This document shows positions 26,340-35,690 of a stretch of DNA of 64,000 bases, piece by piece (the stretch's first letter is position 1; every line of letters starts with the position of its first letter). Position numbers and translations under genes: made by a program. The notes below the pieces were generated by a model. That model made no database searches. It was not told where the DNA came from and saw only the letters and a list, made by a program, of their open reading frames with translations. The DNA is taken from positions 61,936 through 125,935 of the forward strand of contig JALSHE010000108.1 in the NCBI GenBank assembly GCA_026982415.1, read 5' to 3'. This DNA comes from Robiginitomaculum sp. (lineage in GTDB: Bacteria > Pseudomonadota > Alphaproteobacteria > Caulobacterales > Maricaulaceae).

Positions 26340-28610
26340 CTATAGCTTCTTCTCCACTGCAAACACGCCTGCTCTGGAAAATCCGCGTGGGGCCATGCGG
26401 CCTGCTTGGGCACGTTTGCCTTGGTGGATTTCCCAATCGGGGACGCTATTGCGGCGTCCGGATGCGTCTACGAAGGCTAGGCCGTCTTCGGCTTTGAATA
26501 CCGCAATATCTTTTAGGCCGCCGTCTTTGAAGTTCTGTAGTTTTACGCCTTTGCCCCGCCCTAAAATGGGGAGTTCTTCCACATCATAAATCAGGATTTT
26601 GCGGTTATCGCCGATAGTGGCGATTTTTTCACCGTTTACAGCGATACAGCGCAGGGCTTCTACATCACCTTTGACATTAAGTACCTGTTTGCCGCCGCGT
26701 TTGGAAGCAATAATACCTTCTTCCTTTACACGGAAACCATATCCGGCGGAGCTAGCTACGATAAGCTCGCGCTTTGGGTCGTGAACGAATAGTCCTATGG
26801 GCATGTGGTCGTCTTCTAGGTCAATCATCAAGCGAATAGGTTCGCCGTTGCCGCGACCGCCTGGTAATTTGTCTGCACCGAGCGTATAGAATTTACCGTT
26901 ACTGGCGAACATAATGATGTTATCCGTGGTGTGGGCAGACACAGCGAAGCATGGACCGTCGCCGTCTTTGAATTTAATGCTGGATAGGTCTTCAATTTTA
27001 CCTTTCAGCGCCCGTATCCAGCCCATTTTAGACAGCACGATGGTCACAGGTTCTTTGGTGATAAACGCCGTGGACATATCTAGTTCCACATCCGGCTCGT
27101 CCGCGAATGTCGTGCGGCGTTTGCCAAGCTCGGTTTTGGGGCCGTAAATATCGCGGATTTCGCGGACTTGCTCAGCGATGCGTGCCCATTGCAGTTTTTC
27201 GGAAGCCAGCAATTCTTCGATCTGTCTTTTCTCTTCGGACAATTTGTCATATTCTGCCTGAATTTCGATTTCTTGTAATTTATTCAGTGCCCGCAAGCGC
27301 ATGTTGAGGATAGCATCGGCTTGCCGTTCGGTTAGCTTGAAAGCTTTAATCAATTCGTCCTTAGGCTTGTCTTCAAAGCGGACAATACGGATAACTTCGT
27401 CAATGTTCAGATAGGCAATCTTGAAGCCCTCAAGTAGCTCCATACGGTCTTCGATTTTACCAAGGCGTTGCCGTGAACGGCGGCCAAGTACATCGCGGCG
27501 GTGGTCGAGAAATGCCTGAATAACTTCGCGCAAGCCCAAGACACGAGGCGTACCCGTCGCATCAAGCACATTCATGTTGAGGCTAAAACGGCTCTCTAAC
27601 TGGCTGGATTTAAACAGACTTTCCATCAGCATTTCAGGGTCGATATTTTTGTTTTTCGGCTCTAGCACAACGCGAATATCTTCGGCGCTTTCATCTCGGA
27701 CATCGGCAAGCCATGGATTTTTCTTACCGTCAATAAGCTCGGCCAATTTTTCAATTAAACGGGATTTTTGTACTTGGTACGGAATTTCGGTAACGACAAT
27801 TTGCCATTGCCCGCGCGGTAATTCTTCTACCGCCCAGCGCGACCTTACTTTAAAACCGCCCCGTCCAGTGGCATAGGCTTCGACAATGTTTTCATGAGGC
27901 TCGACAATGATACCGCCTGTAGGAAAATCGGGGCCTTTTACGTGGTCTAACAGGGTATCAATGCGGGCCTTGGGAGATTTGATCAGGTGCAGAGCCGCAT
28001 TGCAAATTTCGGCGGCATTATGGGGCGGGATAGATGTAGCCATGCCCACGGCAATCCCCATAGAGCCGTTAGCCAATAAATTTGGGAAACCTGCGGGCAG
28101 AACAACCGGTTCTTCGTCTTCTTCGTTATAGGTATCGCGAAAATCTACGGCGTCTTCTTCCAAGCCCTCAAGCAATGCTTTACCCGCTTCGGTCATGCGG
28201 GCTTCGGTATAGCGCATGGCCGCCGCACCGTCGCCGTCAATATTTCCGAAATTGCCCTGCCCGTTAATCAGGGGGTATCTGGAGGCAAAGGTTTGAGACA
28301 ACTTAACCAAAGCATCATAAATCGACGCATCGCCGTGGGGGTGATATTGCCCCATAACATCGCCGACAATCCGCGCACATTTCTTGGGGGCGTTTTCCGG
28401 GTTGAGCTTAAGCTGGCGCATAGCATAGAGAATGCGCCGATGCACAGGTTTCAAACCATCGCGCACATCCGGCAATGCCCGCATGGTAATTGTCGTCATT
28501 GCATAGGCGAGGTAGCGCGAACCCAAAGCGTCGTCGATATTCTCTTCAATAATATTGATGCCGGGGCTTTTCCCGTTTTTGGTACCGTTTTTATCCGTAG
28601 TGTCGCTCAT
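26340..28610 (-). CDS. parC: DNA topoisomerase IV subunit A
   Basis: 756 residues. The subunit breaks and rejoins DNA to decatenate sister chromosomes, together with ParE. Catalytic Tyr134 sits in AAMRYTEAR; the helix-turn-helix region HPHGDASIYDA is at 90-100. The C-terminal domain is a shorter beta-propeller than GyrA's and lacks an obvious GyrA-box, supporting ParC. At the quinolone hot spot, position 95 is Ala and 99 is Asp. A single monocistronic gene on the minus strand. Confidence 0.93.
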   Translation of the reverse strand: MSDTTDKNGTKNGKSPGINIIEENIDDALGSRYLAYAMTTITMRALPDVRDGLKPVHRRILYAMRQLKLNPENAPKKCARIVGDVMGQYHPHGDASIYDALVKLSQTFASRYPLINGQGNFGNIDGDGAAAMRYTEARMTEAGKALLEGLEEDAVDFRDTYNEEDEEPVVLPAGFPNLLANGSMGIAVGMATSIPPHNAAEICNAALHLIKSPKARIDTLLDHVKGPDFPTGGIIVEPHENIVEAYATGRGGFKVRSRWAVEELPRGQWQIVVTEIPYQVQKSRLIEKLAELIDGKKNPWLADVRDESAEDIRVVLEPKNKNIDPEMLMESLFKSSQLESRFSLNMNVLDATGTPRVLGLREVIQAFLDHRRDVLGRRSRQRLGKIEDRMELLEGFKIAYLNIDEVIRIVRFEDKPKDELIKAFKLTERQADAILNMRLRALNKLQEIEIQAEYDKLSEEKRQIEELLASEKLQWARIAEQVREIRDIYGPKTELGKRRTTFADEPDVELDMSTAFITKEPVTIVLSKMGWIRALKGKIEDLSSIKFKDGDGPCFAVSAHTTDNIIMFASNGKFYTLGADKLPGGRGNGEPIRLMIDLEDDHMPIGLFVHDPKRELIVASSAGYGFRVKEEGIIASKRGGKQVLNVKGDVEALRCIAVNGEKIATIGDNRKILIYDVEELPILGRGKGVKLQNFKDGGLKDIAVFKAEDGLAFVDASGRRNSVPDWEIHQGKRAQAGRMAPRGFSRAGVFAVEKKL

Positions 28611-28721
28611 GAGAATTCCAAATAATGATTCGCACCCAGCATACAGAATATTGAGTGAACGGGATATTACTGGTTTTCAGAATTTTGGATAGCATTCCAA
28701 CTTTTCGACAAACCAAACGCC

Positions 28722-28751
28722 GGGAAAACTATAAAGGGGAAAACTATAAAG
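28722..28751. repeat. Perfect 15-bp tandem duplication
   Basis: GGGAAAACTATAAAG occurs twice in direct tandem (28722-28736 and 28737-28751) in the gap between degP and parC, 14 bases beyond the degP stop. Function not evident; a recent slippage duplication is the simplest reading. Confidence 0.9.
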
Positions 28752-28764
28752 GGACGCGGTTGAT

Positions 28765-30210
28765 TTAAGCCTCAGGTTCCAAAGAATAAAACCTAGGGCC
28801 GCCGCCTCTGTTGACCAATATCAATATCGCATCTTCACTTTCAGCGGCAGCTTTCATTTTTTTGGTGAAGTCCTCGGTGTCTTCCACTTGTTCTTGGGCC
28901 ACTTCCATAATGATGTCGCCTTTGCGTAGCTTGCCTTGGGCTATGGATTTTAAACTGACCTTGGTGATGCGCACACCTTTAACTTCATCGTCGAGGCGCA
29001 TTCGAGCGCGGAGTTTTTCGGATATTTCCTCAACCGTAATACCCATGACACGGCCTGTGACCGCTTTGTTATCGTCTTTGGCCTTATCCCCGCCTTGCTT
29101 AGCGACTTTTTCTTCTAGGCGCTCAATAACCACGTCTAGGGATTTGCGTTTCTTGCGGCGAATGAAATCGACTTTTAAGGGCGCATCTATCTCTGCTTCG
29201 GCAATTATGCGGGCTAATTTTCCGGAGTTTTCCAGCTTCACGCCCCCCAGTGCCGTGATGAGGTCACCACGTTTTAGGCCAGCTTTTTCGGCAGGGCTAT
29301 CTTCGTTAACCGAGCGGACGAGCGCACCATATGGTTCTTTAAGTTTGTAAGATTTGGCGATGGATTTATTGACTTTTTGTACCCTAACCCCAAGGAAACC
29401 CCGCCGTGTTTCGCCGTATTCGCGGAGTTGGTCAACAACGCTACTTGCGAGATCTGCCGGAATGGAAAAACTAAGACCCACACTGTATCCAGTCGGCGAT
29501 ACGATGGCCGTGTTTACCCCAACCACATCTCCGTCCATATTAAACAACGGGCCTCCAGAATTGCCTTTGTTAATGGCGACATCGGTCTGGATAAAGTCGT
29601 CATAATTAGTCATGGACATTTGGCGGTGGCGGGCAGAGACGATACCCGCAGCCACAGACGATGAATAACCGAGCGGGTTACCAATGGCTATCACCCACTC
29701 GCCGACTCTAGCCGAATCCGTACCTGCAAAACTAACGAAAGGAATGTCTTTGCCTGCTTCTATTTTGAGGAGCGCAATATCGGTGGACGGGTCGCGGCCA
29801 ATAAGTTTAGCCTCATATGTTGAGCCGTTTGGGAAAGCCACTTCGATCTCGTCCGCGCCCTCAATCACATGGTTATTGGTGACAATATATCCGCTCTTAT
29901 CTATGACAAAGCCGGAGCCGAGCGAGCGGGCAATACGGTTTTGGTCGCCGCTATCACCGAAAAAATCGTTGAATTTTTCCAAGGGCGAACCTTTTGGGAA
30001 AGCCCGGTTGCCCGTATCAATTTCAATGGTTTGCGCAGTGGAAATATTGACCACGGCTGGAGACAGCCGCTTGGACAGCGCGACAAAATCGTGCGGGCGG
30101 GTTTGCACGGTGTTCTTGGACAGTGCTTCTTGTGCCAATGCCGTAGCTGGTAATACACTGATTGCCGTAGTTACCCATAATGAGGCAACGAATAGTGGAC
30201 GTAAAATCAT
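28765..30210 (-). CDS. degP: Periplasmic serine endoprotease Do (DegP/HtrA)
   Basis: 481 residues with a signal peptide ending near ATALAQ, a trypsin-like domain with H114 (NNHVIEG), D144 (STDIALL) and S218 (GNSGGPL), and two PDZ domains (about 270-365 and 380-475). It degrades or refolds misfolded envelope proteins. It follows DUF2065, hflC and hflK in the conserved alphaproteobacterial order, which ties envelope quality control to FtsH regulation. The gap upstream is 75 bases, so it may share the hflK promoter or have its own. Confidence 0.94.
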   Translation of the reverse strand: MILRPLFVASLWVTTAISVLPATALAQEALSKNTVQTRPHDFVALSKRLSPAVVNISTAQTIEIDTGNRAFPKGSPLEKFNDFFGDSGDQNRIARSLGSGFVIDKSGYIVTNNHVIEGADEIEVAFPNGSTYEAKLIGRDPSTDIALLKIEAGKDIPFVSFAGTDSARVGEWVIAIGNPLGYSSSVAAGIVSARHRQMSMTNYDDFIQTDVAINKGNSGGPLFNMDGDVVGVNTAIVSPTGYSVGLSFSIPADLASSVVDQLREYGETRRGFLGVRVQKVNKSIAKSYKLKEPYGALVRSVNEDSPAEKAGLKRGDLITALGGVKLENSGKLARIIAEAEIDAPLKVDFIRRKKRKSLDVVIERLEEKVAKQGGDKAKDDNKAVTGRVMGITVEEISEKLRARMRLDDEVKGVRITKVSLKSIAQGKLRKGDIIMEVAQEQVEDTEDFTKKMKAAAESEDAILILVNRGGGPRFYSLEPEA

Positions 30211-30285
30211 AATTTTCTCCGGTATGCTTGCACGATAGCGGAAAACAAACGCAAAGAAAGCTTAAATTATGCTCATAATCCCAGC

Positions 30286-30489
30286 TTAAAGCTTCTGCAA
30301 AATAACGACAATGAGGGTTAAACCTATTGCGGCGACAATCAAGCCGCCGCTTCGGAGCTGCGCTTCAGGCATATCCATTATCTCGCGCATAGCCCGCTTC
30401 ATACCGTTTGGGAACAGTGCATACACCGCCCCCTCAAGCAACATTGCGCCGCCGAGAGCGATGATAAGGACAGTGGCCCAAGACGGCAT
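30286..30489 (-). CDS. DUF2065 (YjeT-like) small membrane protein
   Basis: 67 residues, two membrane helices (about 5-25 and 47-65) with a basic loop between them containing YALFPNGMKRAMREI. It matches the DUF2065 family, which lies next to hflC in many proteobacteria. The function is unknown; location suggests the FtsH-HflKC membrane proteolysis complex. It starts 4 bases after hflC ends. Confidence 0.85.
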   Translation of the reverse strand: MPSWATVLIIALGGAMLLEGAVYALFPNGMKRAMREIMDMPEAQLRSGGLIVAAIGLTLIVVILQKL

Positions 30490-30492
30490 AGT

Positions 30493-31383
30493 TTATCTAC
30501 GACCCTTTTGGTTGTCCATATAGCCTAAGAAATCACTGTTAGGCGAAAGCACATATGTCGTACCTTTAGACAGGCCTTTTTTATAAGCTTCCATGGAGCG
30601 GTAAAATGCAAAGAACTCAGGATCCAAATTAAAGGCATCCGCAAAAATCTTGTTGCGCTCGCCGTCGGCAAGACCCTTAATTCTCAGGGACTTTTCCTCA
30701 GCCTCGGCAACAGTAATCGCCGCTGTTTTATCGGCAGTCGCCCGAATTTCACGGGATTTCTTTTCGCCTTCAGCACGTTTCTGCGCGGCCTCCTGGTTTC
30801 TCTCAGTGATCATTCTAGCAAAGACCCGTTCGGCATTCTGTTTGGGTAAGTCGGCCCGCATAATCCGCACATCAATAATCTCAACACCAAAATCATTCTC
30901 CGGCGCATTTGCCGTTGCATTTGTAATATTCTGGATTTCGGTCATCAATTGCGCCCGTTTACCGGAAATAATTTCTTGGGTATTCACACGGCCAAGCACA
31001 TCACGGAGGGTCGAGTCCATAATAGACTGCAATTTCAGTGTAGCACCGCGCTCGTCTTTGAGGGCTTCATAGAATTTTGTGGCATCAACAATCCGGTAAC
31101 GCACAAATGCGTCAACCAACATAGGCTGTTGGTCGGCTGCAAGAAGCTCAACCGGCTGGAGATCAATCTCCAAATTACGGCGATCAAGAATGACGACTTT
31201 TTCCCATGGTTTTTTAAATTTCAGACCCGCATCGGCTTCTTGACCCCAAGGGTTGGAGATTTTTTTAGCTTCACCAAATTCAAGAATGAGCGCCTGATCC
31301 CACTGTTTTACAGTGAATGTACTCGATACAAGAACAGCAATGGCAATTGCTATTATAACAAATAATGTTGTAAGATTTTTCAT
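30493..31383 (-). CDS. hflC: Protease modulator HflC
   Basis: SPFH/band-7 protein of 296 residues with a single N-terminal membrane helix (about 5-24) and the SPFH domain (about 25-190), including VDAFVRYRIVDATKFYEA and the long helix rich in Ala/Glu/Arg (about 190-240). With HflK it forms a cage around FtsH in the inner membrane. Its ATG overlaps the hflK stop as TAATG, and its ribosome site GGAGG lies inside the last hflK codons, so translation is coupled. Confidence 0.94.
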   Translation of the reverse strand: MKNLTTLFVIIAIAIAVLVSSTFTVKQWDQALILEFGEAKKISNPWGQEADAGLKFKKPWEKVVILDRRNLEIDLQPVELLAADQQPMLVDAFVRYRIVDATKFYEALKDERGATLKLQSIMDSTLRDVLGRVNTQEIISGKRAQLMTEIQNITNATANAPENDFGVEIIDVRIMRADLPKQNAERVFARMITERNQEAAQKRAEGEKKSREIRATADKTAAITVAEAEEKSLRIKGLADGERNKIFADAFNLDPEFFAFYRSMEAYKKGLSKGTTYVLSPNSDFLGYMDNQKGRR

Positions 31384-32495
31384 TATTTTCCTCCTTTGCG
31401 TTTCAGTTCGTCAAGAGACAGATATGGTACTACGCCCGAATTTTGCCCGTCTAGTACCATCTTGTCAGCGTTCTCATATACATCTTCCATGGTTTCCAAA
31501 TACATACGTTGGCGGGTCACGCGCGGTGCGGCTTTGTATTCTTTGTAAACCAAACGAAAGCGTTCAGCTTCACCCCTTGCTTCCGCGACTTCTTTACCTC
31601 GGTATGCTTCGGCGTCTTGTATAATTCTGAGCGCCGTACCTTCTGCTTCGGGAATAACTTTGTTAGCATATTCCGTTGCCTTATTGATAACGGCTTCTGC
31701 GTCTTGCGAGGCGTTCACAACATCGCGGTACGATTCGACAACCGCAGGCGGCACATAGGCTTTCTGGAGCTGCACTTCGACGACTTGTACACCAGCCTTA
31801 TATTCGTCCAGAGTTTCCTGCATAAGCTTTTTTACGGCTGTGGTCACAGTCAGACGCTCTGTTGTCGTAATCCCCTCAAGGGCATGGTTACCGATAACTT
31901 CGCGCATGGCACTTTCGGCTACGGCTTGCACGGCTTTTTCGGGATCATTGACCTCGAACAAATATTCTTCAAGATTGTTAATCCGCCAAAGAACAGAAAA
32001 ATCTATCTCGACAATGTTTTCATCACCTGTGAGCATTTCGCTTTGCTTGACATTACCGCCAATATTTATCTGCTTAATCTCGCGGGTTTTTTCTTTGATA
32101 TAGGTTTCGATCGGGATTGGGAATTTGAAATTCAAACCAGCCGCCACTGTGCGCTGATATTCGCCAAACCGAAGAACCACAGCTTCTTCTTGTTGGTCAA
32201 TGGTAAAAAACGTACTTTTACCGACCAAAAGCACTGCGCCAATGGCAATTAACAAGGGAATACCGCCTAGGCCGCTTCCTTTGCCACCGCCAGAGCCGCC
32301 CGAGCCACCGCCGAATTTATCTTTAAATCCGCGAATGACATTATCCAGATCGGGTGCTTGTTGTTGTGGTCTGCGCGGTGGTTTACGTCCACCACCATTA
32401 CCACCACTGGCGCCCCAAGGACTATTGCCCTTACCGCCATTATTACCGCCAGAACTTCCCCCGGAACTACCCCATGGACTTTTTCCTTCAGACAT
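31383..32495 (-). CDS. hflK: Protease modulator HflK
   Basis: 370 residues: a Gly/Ser/Asn-rich cytoplasmic N-terminus with repeated SPWG motifs (about 1-75), one membrane helix (about 80-98), the SPFH domain with EEAVVLRFGEYQRTV, and a long helical region. Partner of HflC in controlling FtsH. The low-complexity N-terminus is typical of HflK. It heads the hflK-hflC-DUF2065 run, and a sigma-32-like promoter may lie just upstream. Confidence 0.94.
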   Translation of the reverse strand: MSEGKSPWGSSGGSSGGNNGGKGNSPWGASGGNGGGRKPPRRPQQQAPDLDNVIRGFKDKFGGGSGGSGGGKGSGLGGIPLLIAIGAVLLVGKSTFFTIDQQEEAVVLRFGEYQRTVAAGLNFKFPIPIETYIKEKTREIKQINIGGNVKQSEMLTGDENIVEIDFSVLWRINNLEEYLFEVNDPEKAVQAVAESAMREVIGNHALEGITTTERLTVTTAVKKLMQETLDEYKAGVQVVEVQLQKAYVPPAVVESYRDVVNASQDAEAVINKATEYANKVIPEAEGTALRIIQDAEAYRGKEVAEARGEAERFRLVYKEYKAAPRVTRQRMYLETMEDVYENADKMVLDGQNSGVVPYLSLDELKRKGGK

Positions 32496-32521
32496 ATCGT
32501 CTCCATTTTTACATTGACCCT

Positions 32522-32552
32522 ATATGTGGCGGCAATGATAGAGAATTTCAAG
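32522..32552 (-). promoter_or_regulatory. Candidate sigma-32 promoter for hflKC
   Basis: On the minus strand CTTGAAA (32552-32546) is separated by 16 bases from CCACATAT (32529-32522), close to the enterobacterial heat-shock consensus CTTGAAA / CCCCATNT, though the spacer is slightly long. It sits 27 bases before the hflK start. Spacing makes this less secure than the hslV promoter. Confidence 0.35.
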
Positions 32553-32586
32553 TGTTATCGGTCTTGTTATGTATAGTTATATACAA

Positions 32587-33102
32587 CTATCGACGTTCAA
32601 ACACTTTCACTGTGAACGGATAATCATCTTTTGGGCCTTTGGCGTGGGGAGTTTCGGATATTTGCTGCCAGTCCGCCGCCTGCACCGCCGGAAAATGGGC
32701 ATCACCTTCAATCATTACGTCTACCTCGGTTATATACATGCGGTTGACGTATTTTTGCGCCTCAAGATATACTTTCGCGCCGCCAATCAGCATGATTTCG
32801 TTTGCCCCCATAGCCCCTGCTAATTCATAGCCGCGCCCGATCATATTAGGCAAGCTGTGAAACACTTCCGCACCCTTTGCTTTATAAGCTTTATCCCGGG
32901 TCAGCACCAAATTAGGGCGTCCCGGCAAAGGGAACGGTAATCCCTCCCACGTCACCCGCCCCATGAGGACAGGCTTGCCGAAAGTCGTGCGCTTGAAATA
33001 CTGCAAATCCGAAGACAAATGCCACGGCAACCCACCGTCCACACCAATCACCCCATTACGAGACTTGGCGACGATTAGGCTTAGATGCGGATTGATGGAC
33101 AT
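32587..33102 (-). CDS. folA: Dihydrofolate reductase
   Basis: 171 residues. Reduces dihydrofolate with NADPH, regenerating the cofactor used up by thymidylate synthase. Family marks are the N-terminus SLIVAKSRNGVIGVDGGLPW, the catalytic Asp region of LSSDLQYFKR, MGRVTWEGLP, and IGGAKVY near the C-terminal third. It is usually directly after thyA; here a gene on the other strand separates them. It is followed by hflK after 91 bases. Confidence 0.94.
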   Translation of the reverse strand: MSINPHLSLIVAKSRNGVIGVDGGLPWHLSSDLQYFKRTTFGKPVLMGRVTWEGLPFPLPGRPNLVLTRDKAYKAKGAEVFHSLPNMIGRGYELAGAMGANEIMLIGGAKVYLEAQKYVNRMYITEVDVMIEGDAHFPAVQAADWQQISETPHAKGPKDDYPFTVKVFERR

Positions 33103-33179
33103 TTTGGGGACTTCCTATTGAAATAATGTAATATGTACATATATATAATTACATATACGAGATAGGGGGAATATTTAAC

Positions 33180-33458
33180 ATGCCAAAAAAACAAATTTTT
33201 ACGCGCTATAAGGATCATGACATCCGCGTTGATAATACTTGGCTTTCCGGTGCTAGGCTTTATGTCAATAATAAATGTGTAGACGAAGCCGAACAATTAT
33301 TGGCCTTGAACCCGGCAGAATCTTTATTGAACACGACCATTACGACAGATGAAGGTATCGAAACCATCGAGGTTTTCTTCTTGGCTCTTTTCACAACAAA
33401 AATCCAAATCCACGCAAACGGCCAGCTAATCGCAGGTGAGAATTTCAACAGTTTTTAA
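33180..33458 (+). CDS. Hypothetical protein inserted between thyA and folA
   Basis: 92 residues, no family recognised, no signal peptide; a short hydrophobic run ([14 protein letters not shown], about 66-79) looks like buried beta strands rather than a membrane helix. A purine-rich GGGGG lies 12-16 bases before the ATG. It is divergent from folA and its stop overlaps the thyA stop by 4 bases. The frame is intact and codon use is more AT-rich than its neighbours, consistent with later acquisition. Confidence 0.6.
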   Translation: MPKKQIFTRYKDHDIRVDNTWLSGARLYVNNKCVDEAEQLLALNPAESLLNTTITTDEGIETIEVFFLALFTTKIQIHANGQLIAGENFNSF

Positions 33459-34249
33459 ACCGCAACCTTGCCCGCAATATGCTTTTGCGGTTTATATCCG
33501 GTTATCTTTATATCATCAAAAGTGAAATCATACAAAGATTTAACGGCAGGGCTTAATGTCAATGTCGGCAAGTCGTGCGGCTTCCTACTCAATTGTAACT
33601 TCACCTGCTCAAAGTGATTTGAATATATATGGGCGTCGCCGAATGTGTGGACGAAATCGCCGGGTTCAAGGTCGCAAACCTGCGCCATCATATGGGTCAG
33701 GAGTGCATAGGAGGCAATATTGAACGGTACACCGAGGAAAATATCGGCGCTACGCTGGTAAAGCTGGCAAGATAGTTTGCCGTCAGCAACATGGAACTGG
33801 AACAGGCAATGACAGGGCGGCAGAGCCATGTCGTCAACTTCCGCCGGGTTCCACGCCGAGACTATATGACGGCGGGAATATGGATTGGTTTTGATAGCTT
33901 CCACAACTGCGCTCATTTGGTCGATAACATTACCGTCTGCGGTCTCCCACCGACGCCATTGCTTGCCGTACACCGGACCCAAGTCGCCGCTTTCATCCGC
34001 CCAAGCATCCCAAATTTTCACACCGTTATCTTGCAGGTATTTAACATTGGTATCGCCCGCAAGGAACCAGATAAGTTCATGGACAATGGATTTAAGGTGT
34101 AGTTTCTTGGTGGTCAGCAAAGGAAAGCCGTCCGCCAAATTAAACCGCATTTGATGCCCAAAGACGCCGCGCGTCCCCGTCCCCGTCCGGTCAGAGCGGT
34201 CAACCCCCTCGTCCATGACGCGGGATAAGAGTTCAAGATATTGTTTCAT
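33455..34249 (-). CDS. thyA: Thymidylate synthase
   Basis: 264 residues, the same length as the Escherichia coli enzyme. It methylates dUMP to dTMP using methylene-tetrahydrofolate. Catalytic Cys146 is in [10 protein letters not shown]; the phosphate-binding Arg appears in DRTGTGTRG and [12 protein letters not shown]. The dihydrofolate product is recycled by FolA encoded nearby on the same strand. Confidence 0.97.
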   Translation of the reverse strand: MKQYLELLSRVMDEGVDRSDRTGTGTRGVFGHQMRFNLADGFPLLTTKKLHLKSIVHELIWFLAGDTNVKYLQDNGVKIWDAWADESGDLGPVYGKQWRRWETADGNVIDQMSAVVEAIKTNPYSRRHIVSAWNPAEVDDMALPPCHCLFQFHVADGKLSCQLYQRSADIFLGVPFNIASYALLTHMMAQVCDLEPGDFVHTFGDAHIYSNHFEQVKLQLSRKPHDLPTLTLSPAVKSLYDFTFDDIKITGYKPQKHIAGKVAV

Positions 34250-34312
34250 GAATACCTTATAGACGATTCTTACGATTCAGTGTATAGCTAAATGAACAGG
34301 AAGGACTTTATA

Positions 34313-34507
34313 ATGAGATTTATTCTAGCAATCGTGTTTATCGCTTTCATAGTCGGCGTTACACTGGCCGTATTGGTGAATACTATCCCTGCCCTCGACA
34401 ATCTGATACCCGACACATGGGAAACCTTCATAATTGCTATTATAGTCGGCGGCGCAGTTAATATATTTTTGATACGGCGCAAGTCTGGCAAAAATAGCTC
34501 AAAATAA
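34313..34507 (+). CDS. Small two-helix membrane protein
   Basis: 64 residues from ATG 34313, chosen because GGAAGGA (34299-34305) lies 7 bases upstream; ATG 34292 would overlap that site. Two hydrophobic helices (about 3-22 and 37-56) are joined by a short polar loop with NTIPALDNLIPDTWETF, and the tail is basic (RRKSGKNSSK). Family not recognised. Divergent from thyA and convergent with the M14 carboxypeptidase. Confidence 0.6.
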   Translation: MRFILAIVFIAFIVGVTLAVLVNTIPALDNLIPDTWETFIIAIIVGGAVNIFLIRRKSGKNSSK

Positions 34508-34512
34508 TATTG

Positions 34513-34526
34513 CGGTCGCAAGACCG
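34513..34526. terminator. Short hairpin between convergent genes
   Basis: CGGTC and GACCG flank a GCAA tetraloop in the 35-base gap between the small membrane protein and the carboxypeptidase gene. The stem is only 5 bp; the minus-strand continuation is AT-rich (AATATTATTTTG). A weak bidirectional terminator is possible. Confidence 0.3.
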
Positions 34527-34542
34527 TGATTGACTTGTGCAG

Positions 34543-35667
34543 CTATAAATCATCCACCACGGCCAATATCGCCCCCAGCACATCTGCGCCGAGCCTTGCC
34601 GAACGCTCTGGCGACCAACCGTGTTCAGGGTCTGGCAGGTCTGCATTGTCCTTGAACGGCATTTCTAGGGTGACGGCGAGGCAATTATATTCTTCTGCAA
34701 CATAGTTGGTTGCCAAAGTCAAATTGGCCTTGCCAGAAGGCGTAATACCGTAGCCGATTTTGGTTTGGAAATCCGGGCTAAAGCGTTTGTAGGCTTCTTG
34801 AAAATCATCCAGCCATTTTTGCCCTAATTTGGTAAAGCTTGGCACACCCTCCGCGCCAGCAATGAAATTATAAGGCAGAGCTTCGTCGCCGTGAACATCA
34901 AGGCAGAAATCAACGCCAGTTTCACGCATCTTGTTCATCACGAGCAGCACTTCGGGCGAACGCTCCATAGTCGCCACACCCCATTCACGATTGAGATTAG
35001 CACCACAAGCATTCGTCCGCAAATGCCCTCGGCGGGAGCCGTCCGGGTTCATATTGGGGACAACATAGAACACACATTTTTCGCGCAAAACACGGGCGGT
35101 CGGGTCGTCGTCATCAAGCAGGCGACTGAGAAAGCCCTCCATCCACCACTCCGCCATTATTTCGCCGGGATGTTGTCTGGCATCAACCCACATGGATTTC
35201 TTGCCCTTGCCCGGCGTACCAATGGTCAAAAGGTCAAGGTCTTGGCCGTCGAGTGTCTGGCCTAGCACAGACGCGTTTACATCCGAGTGCATCTGACATC
35301 CCGCGACTAAATCTGCATGGCGCTCCATTGAATAGGGCGCGAAATAGGCATAATAAACCGAACCAAATTCGGGCGTATGCTCTATGATCAAGTGCCCGTT
35401 TTCAAAGCGTGTCGGCACCAAAAACCACTCTTCACGGTCATAGCTGGCGCGGGCTTGATAGTTTTCCCATCCCCCCGTAAAGGCTGCGCCTTCTGCGTTC
35501 TCAATGGTCATCACACAATCCAATCCTTGGGCACCACTCAGCCGATAATAAAACCATTGGTAAAAATCCGACTGATTGTCCTTGCGGATTTCCAAGCGGA
35601 TATTGTCCGCCTTGTCCGCAGAGAGTACGACAATATTGCCGCCGTCAAAATTGTGTGTGATTTGCAT
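34543..35667 (-). CDS. M14 family zinc carboxypeptidase (cytosolic carboxypeptidase-like)
   Basis: 374 residues without a signal peptide. An N-terminal beta-rich domain (about 1-125) precedes the catalytic domain with zinc residues His-x-x-Glu in ARQHPGEIMAEWW, substrate-binding NPDGSRRGHLRTN and NLNREW, third zinc His in LDVHGDE and catalytic Glu in VTLEMPF. The plan matches the bacterial relatives of cytosolic carboxypeptidases (M14B/CCP type), some of which remove glutamates. Substrate not evident. Leftward, downstream of the NAGS-like gene by 23 bases, so they may be co-transcribed. Confidence 0.88.
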   Translation of the reverse strand: MQITHNFDGGNIVVLSADKADNIRLEIRKDNQSDFYQWFYYRLSGAQGLDCVMTIENAEGAAFTGGWENYQARASYDREEWFLVPTRFENGHLIIEHTPEFGSVYYAYFAPYSMERHADLVAGCQMHSDVNASVLGQTLDGQDLDLLTIGTPGKGKKSMWVDARQHPGEIMAEWWMEGFLSRLLDDDDPTARVLREKCVFYVVPNMNPDGSRRGHLRTNACGANLNREWGVATMERSPEVLLVMNKMRETGVDFCLDVHGDEALPYNFIAGAEGVPSFTKLGQKWLDDFQEAYKRFSPDFQTKIGYGITPSGKANLTLATNYVAEEYNCLAVTLEMPFKDNADLPDPEHGWSPERSARLGADVLGAILAVVDDL

Positions 35668-35690
35668 ATTCCCAACCTTTTTTGTTATTA

